DNA of 64,000 nucleotides from Halovivax cerinus (lineage in GTDB: Archaea > Halobacteriota > Halobacteria > Halobacteriales > Natrialbaceae): NCBI RefSeq assembly GCF_024498195.1, contig NZ_CP101824.1, forward strand, positions 3,038,001 to 3,102,000. The letters are read 5' to 3'. The position numbers and the translations under genes are program-made. Shown here one piece after another: positions 37,179-49,551 of this stretch (position 1 is the first letter of the stretch; the number at the start of each line of letters is the position of its first letter). Under the pieces are notes generated by a model that did not search any database, was not told the origin of the DNA, and saw only the letters and a program-made list of their open reading frames with translations.

Positions 37179-37413
37179 TCGTCGCCACGTCGACGCGTTC
37201 GACGAACGTCACCCCGGTCACGACGGACCAATTCTACAGGCGGAGCAGGCCGAGTGCCTCGGGGCTTGCCCCCGAGGCGGTTCACGTAATCGCGTGCCCC
37301 GTTCTGTGTGCGTCTTCGAGCAATGCGACGGTCGCAGAACGCAGGCCCACCGTACCGGTCGGTTCGCATGTGTCCAGTCGTAGACGAATCGGTTCAGTAC
37401 CGGAGCGGTTCCG
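37179..37413. other. intergenic with a strong hairpin
   Basis: GCCTCGGGG (37256-37264) pairs perfectly with CCCCGAGGC (37270-37278) around a five-base loop. It lies downstream of both the wHTH gene (plus) and gyrA (minus). A bidirectional terminator or an IS200/IS605-type transposon end are possible; no coding frame is seen. Confidence 0.6.
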
Positions 37414-39888
37414 TCATTCGTCTGCTGCGTCTGCGGCGTCGGTCACCGGCAGGACGTCGACGCTCGCGACGGCGTCGTCGCTGTCGACGTCCATCACCGT
37501 CACCCCCATCGTGTTCCGGCCGACCGTCGATATCTCGCCCGCTCGTGTACGCATGATCTGCCCGCGTTCGCTCATGATGACGAGGTGATCGTCCGGCGTC
37601 ACGGCTTTCAGCGCGGTGACCGGCCCGTTTCGATCGTTGGTCTTGATGTCGATCAATCCCTTCCCGTACCGCGATTGGGTGCGATACTCGGAGAGGAGGG
37701 TCCGTTTGCCGTAGCCGTTTTCGGTGACGGTCAGGAGGGCCCGGCCGGCGTCGCCGTCTGTGGCGACGAGGCCGGCGACGGCGTCTCCCTCCTCCAGGTC
37801 GATGCCGTTGACGCCGCGGGCGTTGCGTCCCATGGCGCGCGCTTCGGTCTCGTCGAACCGGATAGTCATCCCCCGTTCGGTCCCGATGACGAGGTCGTTC
37901 GTGCCGTCGGTGACCTCGACGTCCACGAGTTCGTCACCCTCCTCTAGCGAGGCAGCGATGATGCCCGTCGTGAGGATGTTGTCGAATTCGTCGCCCCGGG
38001 TCCGCTTGACGTAGCCGTCGCGGGTGACCATCGTCACGTACTCGTCGTCGCCGAAGGCGTCCGTGTCGACGATGGCCGTGAGTTCCTCGCCCGGATCGAG
38101 GTCGAGGATGTTGACGGCGGACTTCCCCCTGGCCGTCCGGCTCATCTCCGGAATCTCGTAGGCCTTGAGCTGGTAGACCTGGCCCTGGTTGGTGAAACAG
38201 AGCAGATAGTCGTGCGTGTTGGCCTGGAAGACGGTCGTCACGCGATCACCCTCTTTGACGTCGCAGCCGATGATCCCCTTCCCGCCACGACCCTGCGGGT
38301 CGAAGTTCGAGGCCGGCATGCGCTTTACGTAATCGTCCTCGGTCATGACGATGAAGACCTCCTCCTCTGGGATGAGGTCCTCGTGCGTGACGGTGCCGAC
38401 GTCCTCGATGATCGAGGTACGTCGATCGTCGTCGTACTCGTCCGTGATCGCCTCCAGTTCGTCCGTGATGACCTCGAGTAAGCGGGATTCGTTCTCCAAT
38501 ATCTCGGTCAGGTACTCGATCTCGTCCTGGACCGCTTCGTACTCTTCCTGGATCTCCGCGGCCTCCATGTTGGTGAGGCTGCCCAGTTGCATCCGGACGA
38601 TGTGGGCCGCCTGCATCTCGGAGAAGCCGAACTCGGTCTCGAGGCCGCTGCGGGCCTCGTCGCGGTTCTCGGAGTTGCGGATGAGTTCGACCACGTCGTC
38701 GATCATGTCGAGCGCCTTGAGCCGGCCCTCGAGGATGTGGGCGCGCTCTTCGGCCTCGGCGAGGTCGTGTTCGGATCGTCGGCGGACGACCTCGCGACGG
38801 TGTGAGATGTACTCTTCTAACGTCTCTTTGAGCGTCAGGACCTGCGGCTGACCGTCGACGAGCGCGAGGTTGATCACGCCGAAGGTCTTCTCGAGGTGGT
38901 TTTCGAGCAGCTGGTTCTCGACGATCTCCGTATTGGCGCCCCGCTTGAGTTCGACGACGATCCGGACGCCGTTGCGGTCGGACTCGTCGCGCAGGTCGGA
39001 GATGCCTTCGATGACGCCCTCGTTGACGTCGTCGGCGATTCGCTCGACTAACTTCGCCTTGTTCTGCTGGTAGGGGATCTCGGTGATGACGATGCGATCG
39101 CGATCTGTCTTCCACTCTTCGACCTCGAACTCGGCGCGGACGCGGATGCGCCCGCGGCCGGTCTTGTACGCCGAGTAGATGGCGTCGCGGCCGACGATGT
39201 TGGCGCCAGTCGGGAAGTCGGGACCTTTGACGTGCTCCATGAGGTCCTCGACGGTGGCCTCGGGGTTCTCGATGAGTTCGATCGTCGCGTCGATCACCTC
39301 GCCAAGGTTGTGTGGCGGGATGTTCGTCGACATGCCGACGGCGATTCCCGACGAGCCGTTGACGAGCAGATTAGGGAACGCCGAGGGAAGAACCGTGGGT
39401 TCCTGCAGGCGATCGTCGTAGTTCGCCTGGAAGTCGATCGTGTCCTTCTCTATGTCGGTCAGCAACTCCTCCGCGATGGGGGCCATCCGGGCCTCAGTGT
39501 AGCGCGGCGCGGCCGGCGGATCGCCGTCCATCGACCCGAAGTTGCCCTGCCCGTCGACCAGCGGGTAGCGCATCGAGAAGTCCTGGGCCATCCGCACCAG
39601 CGCGTCGTAGATCGGACTGTCACCGTGTGGGTGGTAATCACCCATCGTCTCGCCCACCACGGACGAGGACTTGCGGTGGCTCGACCCGCTGGTGACGCCC
39701 ATCTCGTGCATCGCGTACAGGATGCGTCGGTGGACGGGCTTCAACCCGTCTCGCACGTCCGGCAGGGCGCGTCCGGCGATGACGCTCATCGCGTAGTCGA
39801 TGTAACTTTGCTCCATCTCGTCTTCGATCCGAACGGTCTCGACCGTCCGCGCCTCGACGTCGCTCGGATCAGGGGCTTCAGAACTCAT
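37414..39888 (-). CDS. gyrA: DNA gyrase subunit A
   Basis: The 824-residue subunit cleaves and rejoins DNA. The catalytic Tyr is Y130 in APRYTEARM, and the drug-contact region [13 protein letters not shown] has Ser91 and Asp95 at the classic quinolone positions. The C-terminal beta-pinwheel contains the GyrA box (QGRGGKG) needed for wrapping and negative supercoiling. It follows gyrB after a spacer with four hairpins. The C-terminus ends in a short Asp/Ala tail. Confidence 0.97.
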   Translation of the reverse strand: MSSEAPDPSDVEARTVETVRIEDEMEQSYIDYAMSVIAGRALPDVRDGLKPVHRRILYAMHEMGVTSGSSHRKSSSVVGETMGDYHPHGDSPIYDALVRMAQDFSMRYPLVDGQGNFGSMDGDPPAAPRYTEARMAPIAEELLTDIEKDTIDFQANYDDRLQEPTVLPSAFPNLLVNGSSGIAVGMSTNIPPHNLGEVIDATIELIENPEATVEDLMEHVKGPDFPTGANIVGRDAIYSAYKTGRGRIRVRAEFEVEEWKTDRDRIVITEIPYQQNKAKLVERIADDVNEGVIEGISDLRDESDRNGVRIVVELKRGANTEIVENQLLENHLEKTFGVINLALVDGQPQVLTLKETLEEYISHRREVVRRRSEHDLAEAEERAHILEGRLKALDMIDDVVELIRNSENRDEARSGLETEFGFSEMQAAHIVRMQLGSLTNMEAAEIQEEYEAVQDEIEYLTEILENESRLLEVITDELEAITDEYDDDRRTSIIEDVGTVTHEDLIPEEEVFIVMTEDDYVKRMPASNFDPQGRGGKGIIGCDVKEGDRVTTVFQANTHDYLLCFTNQGQVYQLKAYEIPEMSRTARGKSAVNILDLDPGEELTAIVDTDAFGDDEYVTMVTRDGYVKRTRGDEFDNILTTGIIAASLEEGDELVDVEVTDGTNDLVIGTERGMTIRFDETEARAMGRNARGVNGIDLEEGDAVAGLVATDGDAGRALLTVTENGYGKRTLLSEYRTQSRYGKGLIDIKTNDRNGPVTALKAVTPDDHLVIMSERGQIMRTRAGEISTVGRNTMGVTVMDVDSDDAVASVDVLPVTDAADAADE

Positions 39889-40014
39889 GTCTCAGATACC
39901 TCGGTTGCGGTAGCGATTGGATCAGCGACTGCGGTAGCTGTAGTCGTCAGGCTGTTCCACCGCGAGCGCGGCCGCGGTGCGGCCACGCGAGCGGGCCGAC
40001 GACCGACCCGAAGC

Positions 40015-40152
40015 GCGCGGCTTTGCCGCGCCGGAGGGGAGGGAGGAGTGCTTTTCATCAAAGCTAAGCGGGAGCGGAGCTCCCGCGAGGTCCAAAAGAG
40101 CCGTCCGGCTCTTTTGAGGATTTTGCCGAGTGCGGTCGCTTCGCGACCGCAC
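40015..40152 (-). repeat. four consecutive hairpins in the gyrB-gyrA spacer
   Basis: Perfect or near-perfect inverted repeats occur at 40015-40031 (7 bp, TTT loop), 40068-40086 (8 bp), 40094-40115 (9-10 bp, AAAAGAGCC arms) and 40130-40152 (10 bp, TTC loop). The spacer is otherwise noncoding and is transcribed, if the two gyrase genes share an mRNA. These may act as an internal processing site, attenuator or translation separator. Confidence 0.85.
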
Positions 40153-40183
40153 GCAGCGCAAAAGTTTGCAGGGCAGAAGTTCG

Positions 40184-42190
<2,007 letters not shown>

Positions 42191-42388
42191 TCATCGTCAG
42201 TCTTCGGTCGAACATCGAAACTCAGTGCGCTCAGCAGTCTTGTGTCGAATTCGTCGATCGATTCGACCTGGTGATTCGGGAGGCGTCCAGTTTCCGGAGA
42301 CGACGGCTGAATCGGTGGTCACAGTCCCGTTTCACTTTCACCGGGCTAACGGGAACGTTTTAAGGCCGCCGTTGCTACGGATTCCGTA

Positions 42389-44812
42389 ATGACGTCGTTC
42401 CAGTCGTCGCTCGGCGACGAATCCGAGATCGCCCAGGAGCTGGCAGAGAGCCAGCAGGCGATCTCCATCGCCGAGTTCTTCGAGAAGAACAAGCACATGC
42501 TCGGCTTCGACAGCGGCGCGCGAGGCCTCGTCACGGCCGTGAAAGAGGCCGTCGACAACGCCCTCGACGCCGCCGAAGAGGCCGCTATTCTCCCGGACAT
42601 CTACGTCGAAATACAGGAAGTCGGGCAGTACTACCGCCTGATCGTCGAGGACAACGGACCCGGGATCACGAAAGAGTCCCTCCCGAAAGTCTTCGGAAAG
42701 CTCCTCTACGGCTCACGCTTTCACGCTCGCGAGCAAAGCCGCGGTCAGCAGGGGATCGGGATCTCGGCAGCCGTCCTCTACTCGCAACTGACCAGTGGCA
42801 AACCGGCGAAGATCACCAGCCGAACGCAGGGGTCGGCCGACGCGCAGTACTACGAACTGATCGTCGATACGGACGAGAACGAACCCGAGATCAGCGTCGA
42901 CGAGCAGACGACGTGGGATCGTCCGCACGGGACGCGCATCGAAATCGAGATGGAGGCCAACATGCGGGCCCGCCAGCAGCTCCACGACTACATCAAACAC
43001 ACGGCGGTCGTCAACCCCCACGCGCGGATCGAACTGAAAGAACCGAACGAGCACTTCAAGTTCGAGCGGGTGACAGACCAGCTACCCGACGAGACCGAAG
43101 AGATCCGTCCGCACCCCCACGGCGTCGAACTCGGCACCGTGCTCAAGATGCTGGCTGCGACCGATTCACACTCGGTCTCCGGATTCCTCCAGAACGAGTT
43201 CACCCGCGTGGGCAAGAAGACGGCCGAATCTGTCATCGAGGCGTTCCGCGATCGCCACTTCGGACGCGGGATGACGTGGCCAGCGCCTGCGAGTGGGGAG
43301 GACACGGACGTTGCTGCGGTCGTGACCGAGGCGACGGCGAACAAGGGAGCCGACGCGACGGAAAACTTCGCGACGGCAATCGCGGACGAGATCGACGCCG
43401 CCGGGCGGGTCGCATACCACGAAGTCCACGAGATCGTCGACGCTGCGGCGGAGGAGACGGAGGAGACCCACGGAACGACGTTTGGCACGACCGTCAGGGA
43501 GAACGCCGTAGAGGCCGCGTGGCTCGAACTCGCGCCCGTCGCCGCCTCGGACGTCGACGCCGTAGAGGAGACCCGCACAGCCGCGGATCTCTATCGCCGA
43601 GTCAACGACGCGACGAGTTCCCGAAAAGACGACGCCGTCATCGACGCCTTTGCGGGACGACTGGCCGGAAAGTTCGCAGACGAGGACGACCACAGACACC
43701 GACTCACATGGGCGACGCTGCGCTCGCACGTCGATCGGGCCGCCGATTTGACCGAGGATCGCGACGACACGAGTTTCGGTGAGACCGCCCGCGAGAACGT
43801 CACGGACGAACTCTGGGGGCTGATGCGCACAGTGCCGGACGATCCGCCATTGGTACGAGAACTCGCTGACGATCGTGACGGCGCCAGCGACCTCGTCGAG
43901 GCGATGCGGTCGACCGACATCATGGCTCCGCCGACGCGGTGTCTCTCCCCGATCACGGACGAGCTGATCGAAGCCGGCCTGAAGAAGGAGTTCGACGCGG
44001 ACTTCTACGCGGCGGCGACTCGCGACGCCGGGGTATCGGGCGGCGATCCGTTCGTCGTCGAGGCCGGCATCGCCTACGGCGGAGAACTCGACGCCGAGGG
44101 GAGCGTAGACGTCCTGCGGTTCGCGAACCGTGTCCCGCTCGTCTACCAGCGAGGGGCCTGCGCGACGACGGACGTCGTCAAGTCGATCGGCTGGCGCAAC
44201 TACGGACTGGACCAGCCAGGTGGGTCCGGGCTACCCAACGGCCCCGCCGTGGTCATGATCCACGTCGCGTCGACGAACGTGCCCTTCACCAGCGAGTCCA
44301 AGGACGCCGTCGCGAACGTACCGGAGATCGAAGACGAGATCGAACTCGCGATCCGCGAGGCGGCGCGCGATCTCAAACGCTATCTGAACAAGCGCCGCTC
44401 GATGCAACAGCGCCGGGAGAAGCGCAACAAACTCGGGACGATCCTCCCAGAGATGGCCGCAAAGCTCGCGACCGTCACTGAGCGAGAGCCGCTCGATATC
44501 GACGACTCGATCGCTCGAATCATGAACAACGTGCTGGTCGAACGGTCCGTCGAGGACGGCTCGGTCACGATCACGGTCGAAAACAACTCGTCGTCGAACG
44601 CCGACGTCGAACTGACCGACATCGTCTCCGTCGAACCCCAGGAGACCAACGGGGCCCAAGTGATCGAGATGGACGGTGAGTGGTTCGTCAAATGGGCCGA
44701 AACCGTGAGTTCGGGGGACGAGGCGGCACTCGAATACCGCGTCGATGGTGATGCCGAGTTCGATCTCGACGTCGCGGGTATCGAGGAGGAACTGCTGACG
44801 GTGAACACATAA
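42389..44812 (+). CDS. top6B: DNA topoisomerase VI subunit B
   Basis: The 807-residue GHKL ATPase subunit has [23 protein letters not shown], and [21 protein letters not shown]. The H2TH domain runs to about residue 300 and the transducer begins near 510 ([10 protein letters not shown]). Between them lies a roughly 210-residue insertion absent from methanogen and Sulfolobus enzymes, containing two copies of a 55-residue module (SFGETAREN type). The insertion is common in haloarchaea. A TTTTAAG TATA box 27-33 bases before the ATG indicates a leaderless mRNA. Confidence 0.96.
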   Translation: MTSFQSSLGDESEIAQELAESQQAISIAEFFEKNKHMLGFDSGARGLVTAVKEAVDNALDAAEEAAILPDIYVEIQEVGQYYRLIVEDNGPGITKESLPKVFGKLLYGSRFHAREQSRGQQGIGISAAVLYSQLTSGKPAKITSRTQGSADAQYYELIVDTDENEPEISVDEQTTWDRPHGTRIEIEMEANMRARQQLHDYIKHTAVVNPHARIELKEPNEHFKFERVTDQLPDETEEIRPHPHGVELGTVLKMLAATDSHSVSGFLQNEFTRVGKKTAESVIEAFRDRHFGRGMTWPAPASGEDTDVAAVVTEATANKGADATENFATAIADEIDAAGRVAYHEVHEIVDAAAEETEETHGTTFGTTVRENAVEAAWLELAPVAASDVDAVEETRTAADLYRRVNDATSSRKDDAVIDAFAGRLAGKFADEDDHRHRLTWATLRSHVDRAADLTEDRDDTSFGETARENVTDELWGLMRTVPDDPPLVRELADDRDGASDLVEAMRSTDIMAPPTRCLSPITDELIEAGLKKEFDADFYAAATRDAGVSGGDPFVVEAGIAYGGELDAEGSVDVLRFANRVPLVYQRGACATTDVVKSIGWRNYGLDQPGGSGLPNGPAVVMIHVASTNVPFTSESKDAVANVPEIEDEIELAIREAARDLKRYLNKRRSMQQRREKRNKLGTILPEMAAKLATVTEREPLDIDDSIARIMNNVLVERSVEDGSVTITVENNSSSNADVELTDIVSVEPQETNGAQVIEMDGEWFVKWAETVSSGDEAALEYRVDGDAEFDLDVAGIEEELLTVNT

Positions 44813-44814
44813 TC

Positions 44815-45915
44815 ATGAGCACGGACTCTACGCTGAACGAGGAGGAAGCGCGCGAACAGTTGCTTGATCTGGCTGCGGACTTCTACGATCAGTTCGCCGA
44901 GGGAGACGTCCCCAAGATGCAGATTCCGACGCGGACCAAGTCGAACATCGAGTACGACGAGGACGAGGACGTCTGGGTGTACGGGGACCGAAGCAGCACG
45001 CGGAGTGCGAAGTCGGTTTCGGGTGCCCAGAAGCTCCTGAAGGCGACATATACCATCGATTTCCTCGCCGACCAGCTCGATCAGGATCGCTCGTCCACCC
45101 TGCGTGAGCTGTACTACCTCTCGGAGTCCTGGGATCTCGACGAGGCGCAATTCAACACGCAGGACGAGTCGAACAACCTCATCGAGGATCTCGAGATCGT
45201 CAGCGAGGTCAAGCGCGAGGACTTTCACATGCGACCGGAGGAGTCCGGTGCGAAAGTCATGGGGCCGCTCCTCATCAGAGAACAGACCCGGCGGGGCGAT
45301 CGTGAGATTCACTGCCAGAAAGACGTCGGCCAGGGTGGCTACCAGATTCCGAACAATCCCGATACGATCGAGTTCCTCGAGAACGACGCGGAGTTCGTCC
45401 TCGCCGTCGAGACCGGCGGTATGCGAGATCGACTGGTCGAGAACGGATTCGACGACGAGTTCGACTGCATCGTCGTTCACCTCGGCGGACAGCCCGCACG
45501 CGCGACGCGTCGATTGACCAAGCGAATGCACGACGAACTCGATCTCCCGGTGACCGTCTTTACGGACGGTGACCCGTGGTCGTATCGCATCTTCGGCTCA
45601 GTCGCGTACGGTTCGATCAAGTCCGCACACCTCTCGGCGTACCTCGCGACGCCCGAAGCGCAGTTCATCGGCATTCAACCGGCCGACATCGTCGAATACG
45701 ATCTGCCGACGGACCCGCTGAGCGATTCGGACGTCAACGCATTGGAGAGTGAACTGGAGGATCCGCGCTTCCAGACTGACTACTGGGAGGAACAGATCGA
45801 ACTCCAGCTCGAGATCGAGAAGAAATCGGAACAGCAGTCGCTGGCTGCACGCGGACTCGACTTCGTCACCGACTCGTACCTCCCGACGCGGCTCGAGGAG
45901 ATGAACGTCATCTGA
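44815..45915 (+). CDS. top6A: DNA topoisomerase VI subunit A
   Basis: The 366-residue Spo11-like subunit makes the DNA double-strand break. The WHD contains [11 protein letters not shown] with the catalytic Tyr (100 or 101), and the toprim fold shows VETGGM and [12 protein letters not shown]. It starts two bases after top6B stops, so the subunits are co-expressed. Complete length, with normal residues. Confidence 0.97.
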   Translation: MSTDSTLNEEEAREQLLDLAADFYDQFAEGDVPKMQIPTRTKSNIEYDEDEDVWVYGDRSSTRSAKSVSGAQKLLKATYTIDFLADQLDQDRSSTLRELYYLSESWDLDEAQFNTQDESNNLIEDLEIVSEVKREDFHMRPEESGAKVMGPLLIREQTRRGDREIHCQKDVGQGGYQIPNNPDTIEFLENDAEFVLAVETGGMRDRLVENGFDDEFDCIVVHLGGQPARATRRLTKRMHDELDLPVTVFTDGDPWSYRIFGSVAYGSIKSAHLSAYLATPEAQFIGIQPADIVEYDLPTDPLSDSDVNALESELEDPRFQTDYWEEQIELQLEIEKKSEQQSLAARGLDFVTDSYLPTRLEEMNVI

Positions 45916-46002
45916 ACCAGCCGCGGATTGGCCAGTGACGACCGCTGTACGCACAGAGATGTCCGTCGGGTTCCTTTTGTCGGCGGTGCTCGTACGACCC
46001 GT

Positions 46003-46434
46003 ATGGCTTCACGCGTGGCGAAAGTGCGGGCGGCACTGACGGCCATCGGCGTCGTTTTCGCGGCTGCACTGGTACTCGGCATCGTCATCCTCGTTCTCGG
46101 CTCTCTCGTCGGATACGTCGGCGGAACGGTGTTCGGTGGCGGTGACGGGACTGGATTTCAGGGACCCGATGCCGAGTTCGAGACGACACTCGCGAACGAC
46201 TCGGTGGACGTACGGTACGTCGATGCCGAACCGATCGACGCCTCGGGGATCGTCTTCGAGGTCGACGGGGAGAGCCAGGGAACCTGGGCTACGTACGCCG
46301 CAGGCGATCCGTCGACGATCGAGGAGGGCGATGCGGTCACGATCGACGGGGTCGCGCCCGGGGACGAACTGGTCGTCCGATGGACGGACGGTGAGGTCTC
46401 CCAGGTGCTCCACCGGGAGACGCTCGAACCGTAG
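46003..46434 (+). CDS. membrane-anchored secreted domain protein
   Basis: The 143-residue protein has a single N-terminal hydrophobic helix (about residues 10-37, VFAAALVLGIVILVLGSL) and an extracellular beta-rich domain of about 90 residues (VDVRYVDAEPIDASGIVFEVDGE, in parts) ending VVRWTDGEVSQVLHR. The domain resembles the ligand-free heads of haloarchaeal pilin-like proteins, but the class III cleavage motif is absent, so a plain anchor is more likely. Start at ATG 46003. Confidence 0.68.
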   Translation: MASRVAKVRAALTAIGVVFAAALVLGIVILVLGSLVGYVGGTVFGGGDGTGFQGPDAEFETTLANDSVDVRYVDAEPIDASGIVFEVDGESQGTWATYAAGDPSTIEEGDAVTIDGVAPGDELVVRWTDGEVSQVLHRETLEP

Positions 46435-46464
46435 CGGGTCGTCGCCAGACGAACCGATTCTGGG

Positions 46465-47163
46465 TTACTCGTCGAGCGCGACGGGGACGCCACTCGTGGC
46501 GACGTCGACGACGAACGCGCTGGCGTCCGTCTCCAGTGCCTCGAAGGTGTCGTAATGGATGGGGACGACGAGATCGGGAGCGATGTCGACAGCGAGCGTG
46601 GCCGCTTCACGGCGATCCATCGTGAAACGCCCGCCGATTGGCGGACAGAAGACGTCGACGGGAAGCGTTTCGTGGAGTGAGAGTGCATCCGTGTCTCCCG
46701 GCCAGAAGACGGTGATCCCGTCCATGGTAAGCCCGAACCCGCATCCCGTCCCTGCCGGGTGGAACGGTGTGCCGTCGTCGCGGGTGTGAGGTCCGTCCGG
46801 TTCGTTGTGCGCCGGCGTCGTGTACAGATCGAGTGGTCCGACGGCGAACGATTCGTCGGCCTCGACACGTTCGACAGTAAACGGAAGCTCCTCCGGCTGG
46901 CGGGAGACTCGATCGATCTCGGTCGCGTCGATCGACTCGTGACAGACGACGATCGCGTCCTCGTGGGCGACGCGTTCGATGCCGTCGGGATCGAAGTGGT
47001 GAGCGTGACTGACCAGTACGAGATCGCCGTCTCGGGGTCGGTGGCCGTCGAGAACGCCGTATCGACCGGGGTCTACGTAGACCACCGTCCCGGTTCGCCC
47101 GGCGATGCGAATCGTCGCGTAGCCGAACCAGTCGAGTTCGACGGGCCCGTGTGTCACGGTCAT
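46465..47163 (-). CDS. metallo-beta-lactamase fold hydrolase
   Basis: The 232-residue protein has LVSHAHHFDPDGIERV (variant HxHxxD, here HAHHFD), CHESIDA, and further metal residues in TPAHN and FWPGDTDAL, with VPIHYDTFEAL near the C-terminus. It resembles UlaG/YfhP-type MBL hydrolases. The substrate is unknown. It is nine bases downstream of the FAH-family gene on the same strand, suggesting one transcript. Confidence 0.82.
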   Translation of the reverse strand: MTVTHGPVELDWFGYATIRIAGRTGTVVYVDPGRYGVLDGHRPRDGDLVLVSHAHHFDPDGIERVAHEDAIVVCHESIDATEIDRVSRQPEELPFTVERVEADESFAVGPLDLYTTPAHNEPDGPHTRDDGTPFHPAGTGCGFGLTMDGITVFWPGDTDALSLHETLPVDVFCPPIGGRFTMDRREAATLAVDIAPDLVVPIHYDTFEALETDASAFVVDVATSGVPVALDE

Positions 47164-47172
47164 GATGGTCGA

Positions 47173-47904
47173 TCAGGGCCAGCGAACAGAGTGCTCTAGA
47201 CGGCCGATGCCGTCGATCTCGATAGCGACCTCGTCGCCCTCTGATAGCGGTGTCACACCCTCGGGCGTGCCGGTCGCGATGACGTCGCCGGGTTCCAGTG
47301 TGAGGTAGGACGTGATTTCCGCGACGAGTTCTGGAACGGGGAAGATGAGTTGGTCGAGTGACCCCGCCTGGGCTGGTTCACCGTCGACGTACGACCGGAC
47401 GCCGGCGTCGGCTGGTACCTCGTCGGGAGTCGCCAATACGGGGCCGATCGGGGCCGCGCCGTCGAACGCCTTCCCGCGGACCCAGTTTTGCTCCTGGCGC
47501 TGGTCGTCCCGGTTCGAGACGTCGTCGACGCACGTATAGCCGGCGACGACGTCCATCGCATCCGCTTCGTCGACGTTCCGACACTGTTCCGAAATGACCA
47601 CGCCGAGTTCCGCCTCGACCTCCAATCGCTCGGTATCGGCTGGTGCCGTGATCGTATCGCCGTGACCGGCGAGCGTGTTCGGCGGTTTCAAGAAGAGCAA
47701 CGGACGATCCGGTACGTCGTTTCCCATCTCTGCTGCGTGGGCAGCGTAGTTGCGTCCGATGCAGACGATCTTCGAGGGCTCGCACGGTGGAAGAACCTGA
47801 ACCTCGTCGAAATCGTACTCCTGTCCGCCGAAGTAGACAGTCTCTCCGTGAACGGTCCCACGACGCACGGCACCCGCAGGATCGCGAAATCTGGCGTACT
47901 TCAT
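47173..47904 (-). CDS. fumarylacetoacetate hydrolase family protein
   Basis: The 243-residue FAH-fold protein has KIVCIGRNYAAHAAEMG, FLKPPNTLAGHGD, VEAELGVVI (metal Glu), GYTCVDDVSNRD and IATGTPEGVTPL. Members act as acylpyruvate or oxaloacetate hydrolases or decarboxylases. The substrate cannot be deduced. It starts at ATG 47904 and precedes the MBL gene by nine bases. Confidence 0.88.
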   Translation of the reverse strand: MKYARFRDPAGAVRRGTVHGETVYFGGQEYDFDEVQVLPPCEPSKIVCIGRNYAAHAAEMGNDVPDRPLLFLKPPNTLAGHGDTITAPADTERLEVEAELGVVISEQCRNVDEADAMDVVAGYTCVDDVSNRDDQRQEQNWVRGKAFDGAAPIGPVLATPDEVPADAGVRSYVDGEPAQAGSLDQLIFPVPELVAEITSYLTLEPGDVIATGTPEGVTPLSEGDEVAIEIDGIGRLEHSVRWP

Positions 47905-48036
47905 ACGACCTCTCATACAGGCCGGGGCTAAAAGAGTTCTAACTCACCGTCGTGACACGCCCACGCACGGGACAGCCGGAACGGAACGCTTTTTACTAGG
48001 CCCCGGCAACCCCAGACTGTCGCGTCACCGACGCGA

Positions 48037-48111
48037 GCTCCGTTGGTGTAGTCCGGCCAATCATTTCGGCCTTTCGAGCCGATGACCTGGGTTCAAATCC
48101 CAGACGGAGCA
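48037..48111 (+). tRNA. tRNA-Glu (TTC)
   Basis: A full cloverleaf: acceptor GCTCCGT (48037-48043) with ACGGAGC (48104-48110) and A48111; anticodon stem TCGGC/GCCGA with loop CTTTCGA giving TTC; T arm TGGGTTCAAATCCCA. No intron and no encoded CCA. A TATA-like CTTTTTACTA lies about 40-47 bases upstream. The 3' end is followed by partial copies of itself. Confidence 0.97.
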
Positions 48112-48341
48112 TTTTGCTGCGAACGAACGAGAGCAGCAAATGCGACCCTGGATTTGAGCCCTGTCAGTCGCAGCGCGAACGAAGTGAGCGACCGTCTGGC
48201 TTCGGTTCAAATCCCAGACGGAGCACTACAGCGAACGAATTTTTGCGAGTGAGCGAAGCGCGCACAGATGGGATTTGAATTATACCGAGGTTCTGCGAGC
48301 GAAGCGAGCAGGTTCTCGGAGTTCACATCCCAGACGGAGCA
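48112..48341 (+). repeat. two palindromic units repeating the tRNA-Glu 3' end
   Basis: Direct copies of the tRNA 3' end (TTCAAATCCCAGACGGAGCA, 48206-48225, and TTCACATCCCAGACGGAGCA, 48322-48341) close two successive units of 114 and 116 bases. Each unit also contains an inverted T-arm copy (CTGGATTTGA near 48147; TGGGATTTGAA at 48269-48279) that pairs with the direct copy. Unit 2 nests CCGAG/CTCGG (48285-48289 with 48315-48319) and CTGC/GCAG within. Unit 1 begins with TTTGCTGC/GCAGCAAA. They look like tRNA-derived or integration-made palindromes. Confidence 0.85.
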
Positions 48342-48512
48342 TCCGGCGACGTATCCGGGAGTGAAATGAGCGAGCGCTCGTGAGAACAGTATTCTCACGG
48401 TGAACGAAGGTCCGGAGTGGCTTGTGCCCCTGGGGGATCATATCGCAGGTCTGCGAGCGGAGCGAGCAGTTTCTCGTGAGTAGTTCGACCCCCGGTCGAG
48501 AGACGGGTACCG
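48342..48512. repeat. further hairpins and a degenerate third palindromic unit
   Basis: GTGAGAA/TTCTCAC (48380-48386 with 48392-48398) forms a perfect hairpin next to the palindrome CGAGCGCTCG (48371-48380). At about 48437-48497 a segment resembles the core of the preceding units (CTGCGAGCGGAGCGAGCAG, then TTTCTCG and GTTCGACCCCC) without the tRNA-Glu end. No gene is present. Confidence 0.65.
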
Positions 48513-49379
48513 TTACAGGATCCCCACTGCGGCGAGCGTAGCGACGAGGATCGCGAGGAAGAGGTGTTCGCCGTCGACGACGAAGCCGTAGAAGAGCGGG
48601 CTGGCGTCCGGGTCCGCACGCAGTGAGTAGGTGAAGACGTAGGCGCTGAAGGGACCGAGGACGAGGTACCGAGGTGGGACGAGCGTGCGGGCAACCGCGC
48701 CGACGACGCCAGCGGTCACGAGGACCGCCGCTCCGGCGCAGATGTGTCGGGTCCGTCGGGTCCCGATGAGACGGGGGACGGTCAGGATTCCCTCGTGACG
48801 ATCCCCGACGATGTCCTTGAGATCGAAGACGACTGCGGCGATGGTCAGCATGGCGAAGACGAACGTGGAGAGGAGCGCGATCTCGAGGGTCGTCGCGACG
48901 CCATAGTAGACACCGACGCCGAGCGGGATACCGCTCCAGGCGAGACCGACGAGGAGGTTCTTCACGAGCGGGATTCGCTTCAGGCCGAGGACCGAGTAGA
49001 GCGTGATGACGGCGATCGGGGCGAGGAGCAACTCGGCGCGAGGAAGGTCGTACCAGAGGGCAATACCTGCAGCGGCCAGGTACGCGACGGTCCCTGCGGC
49101 GAGGGTGGCGCGTCCGTAGCGTCTCGTGAACACGGCGCGTCCCGGGACGTTGTACTCGTCCTCGTCGATGTCGGTGAACCGGTTGAGGCTGTAGACGAAG
49201 AGCGTTACGGCGAAGACGATGAACGCGGGGATCGGATCCGGTGGCAATTCGGCGAGGACGATCGTCGTGACGACCCAGCTCGTGGCCGCGAGTGCGATGA
49301 AGACGTTACTGTGGACGAGTGCGAGAACGAGTCCGATGCCGGGTCGTGCGGGTGCCGTTCCCGTCCAGGAGTCGCTCAT
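48513..49379 (-). CDS. UbiA-family prenyltransferase-like membrane protein
   Basis: The 288-residue protein has eight or nine hydrophobic helices and two acidic motifs, NRFTDIDEDEYN near residue 67 and DLKDIVGDRHEG near 190, the Mg-pyrophosphate sites of UbiA enzymes. It should attach an isoprenoid chain to an aromatic or lipid acceptor in the membrane. The exact acceptor (menaquinone, lipid or other) is not evident. Start at ATG 49379. Confidence 0.82.
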   Translation of the reverse strand: MSDSWTGTAPARPGIGLVLALVHSNVFIALAATSWVVTTIVLAELPPDPIPAFIVFAVTLFVYSLNRFTDIDEDEYNVPGRAVFTRRYGRATLAAGTVAYLAAAGIALWYDLPRAELLLAPIAVITLYSVLGLKRIPLVKNLLVGLAWSGIPLGVGVYYGVATTLEIALLSTFVFAMLTIAAVVFDLKDIVGDRHEGILTVPRLIGTRRTRHICAGAAVLVTAGVVGAVARTLVPPRYLVLGPFSAYVFTYSLRADPDASPLFYGFVVDGEHLFLAILVATLAAVGIL

Positions 49380-49551
49380 CCAGGGTGGTCGACCTACGGC
49401 GTCGAACCGCTTGAACGCTCGGACGCGACGACGCGGCAGTGGCGCGCCACGCTACCGATCGACGATGCGGATCCCGATTACCGGTTCGCGAGCGTCGGGG
49501 GCTTTCGACAGGTCTAACTCGGGGATTGCCGAACCTTCCGACGAGTTCACA

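Noticed and set aside
48112-48341. standard prophage/integrative element att repeats
   Set aside because: Intervals are about 115 bases with no gene content and contain inverted T-arm copies, which plain att duplication does not explain.
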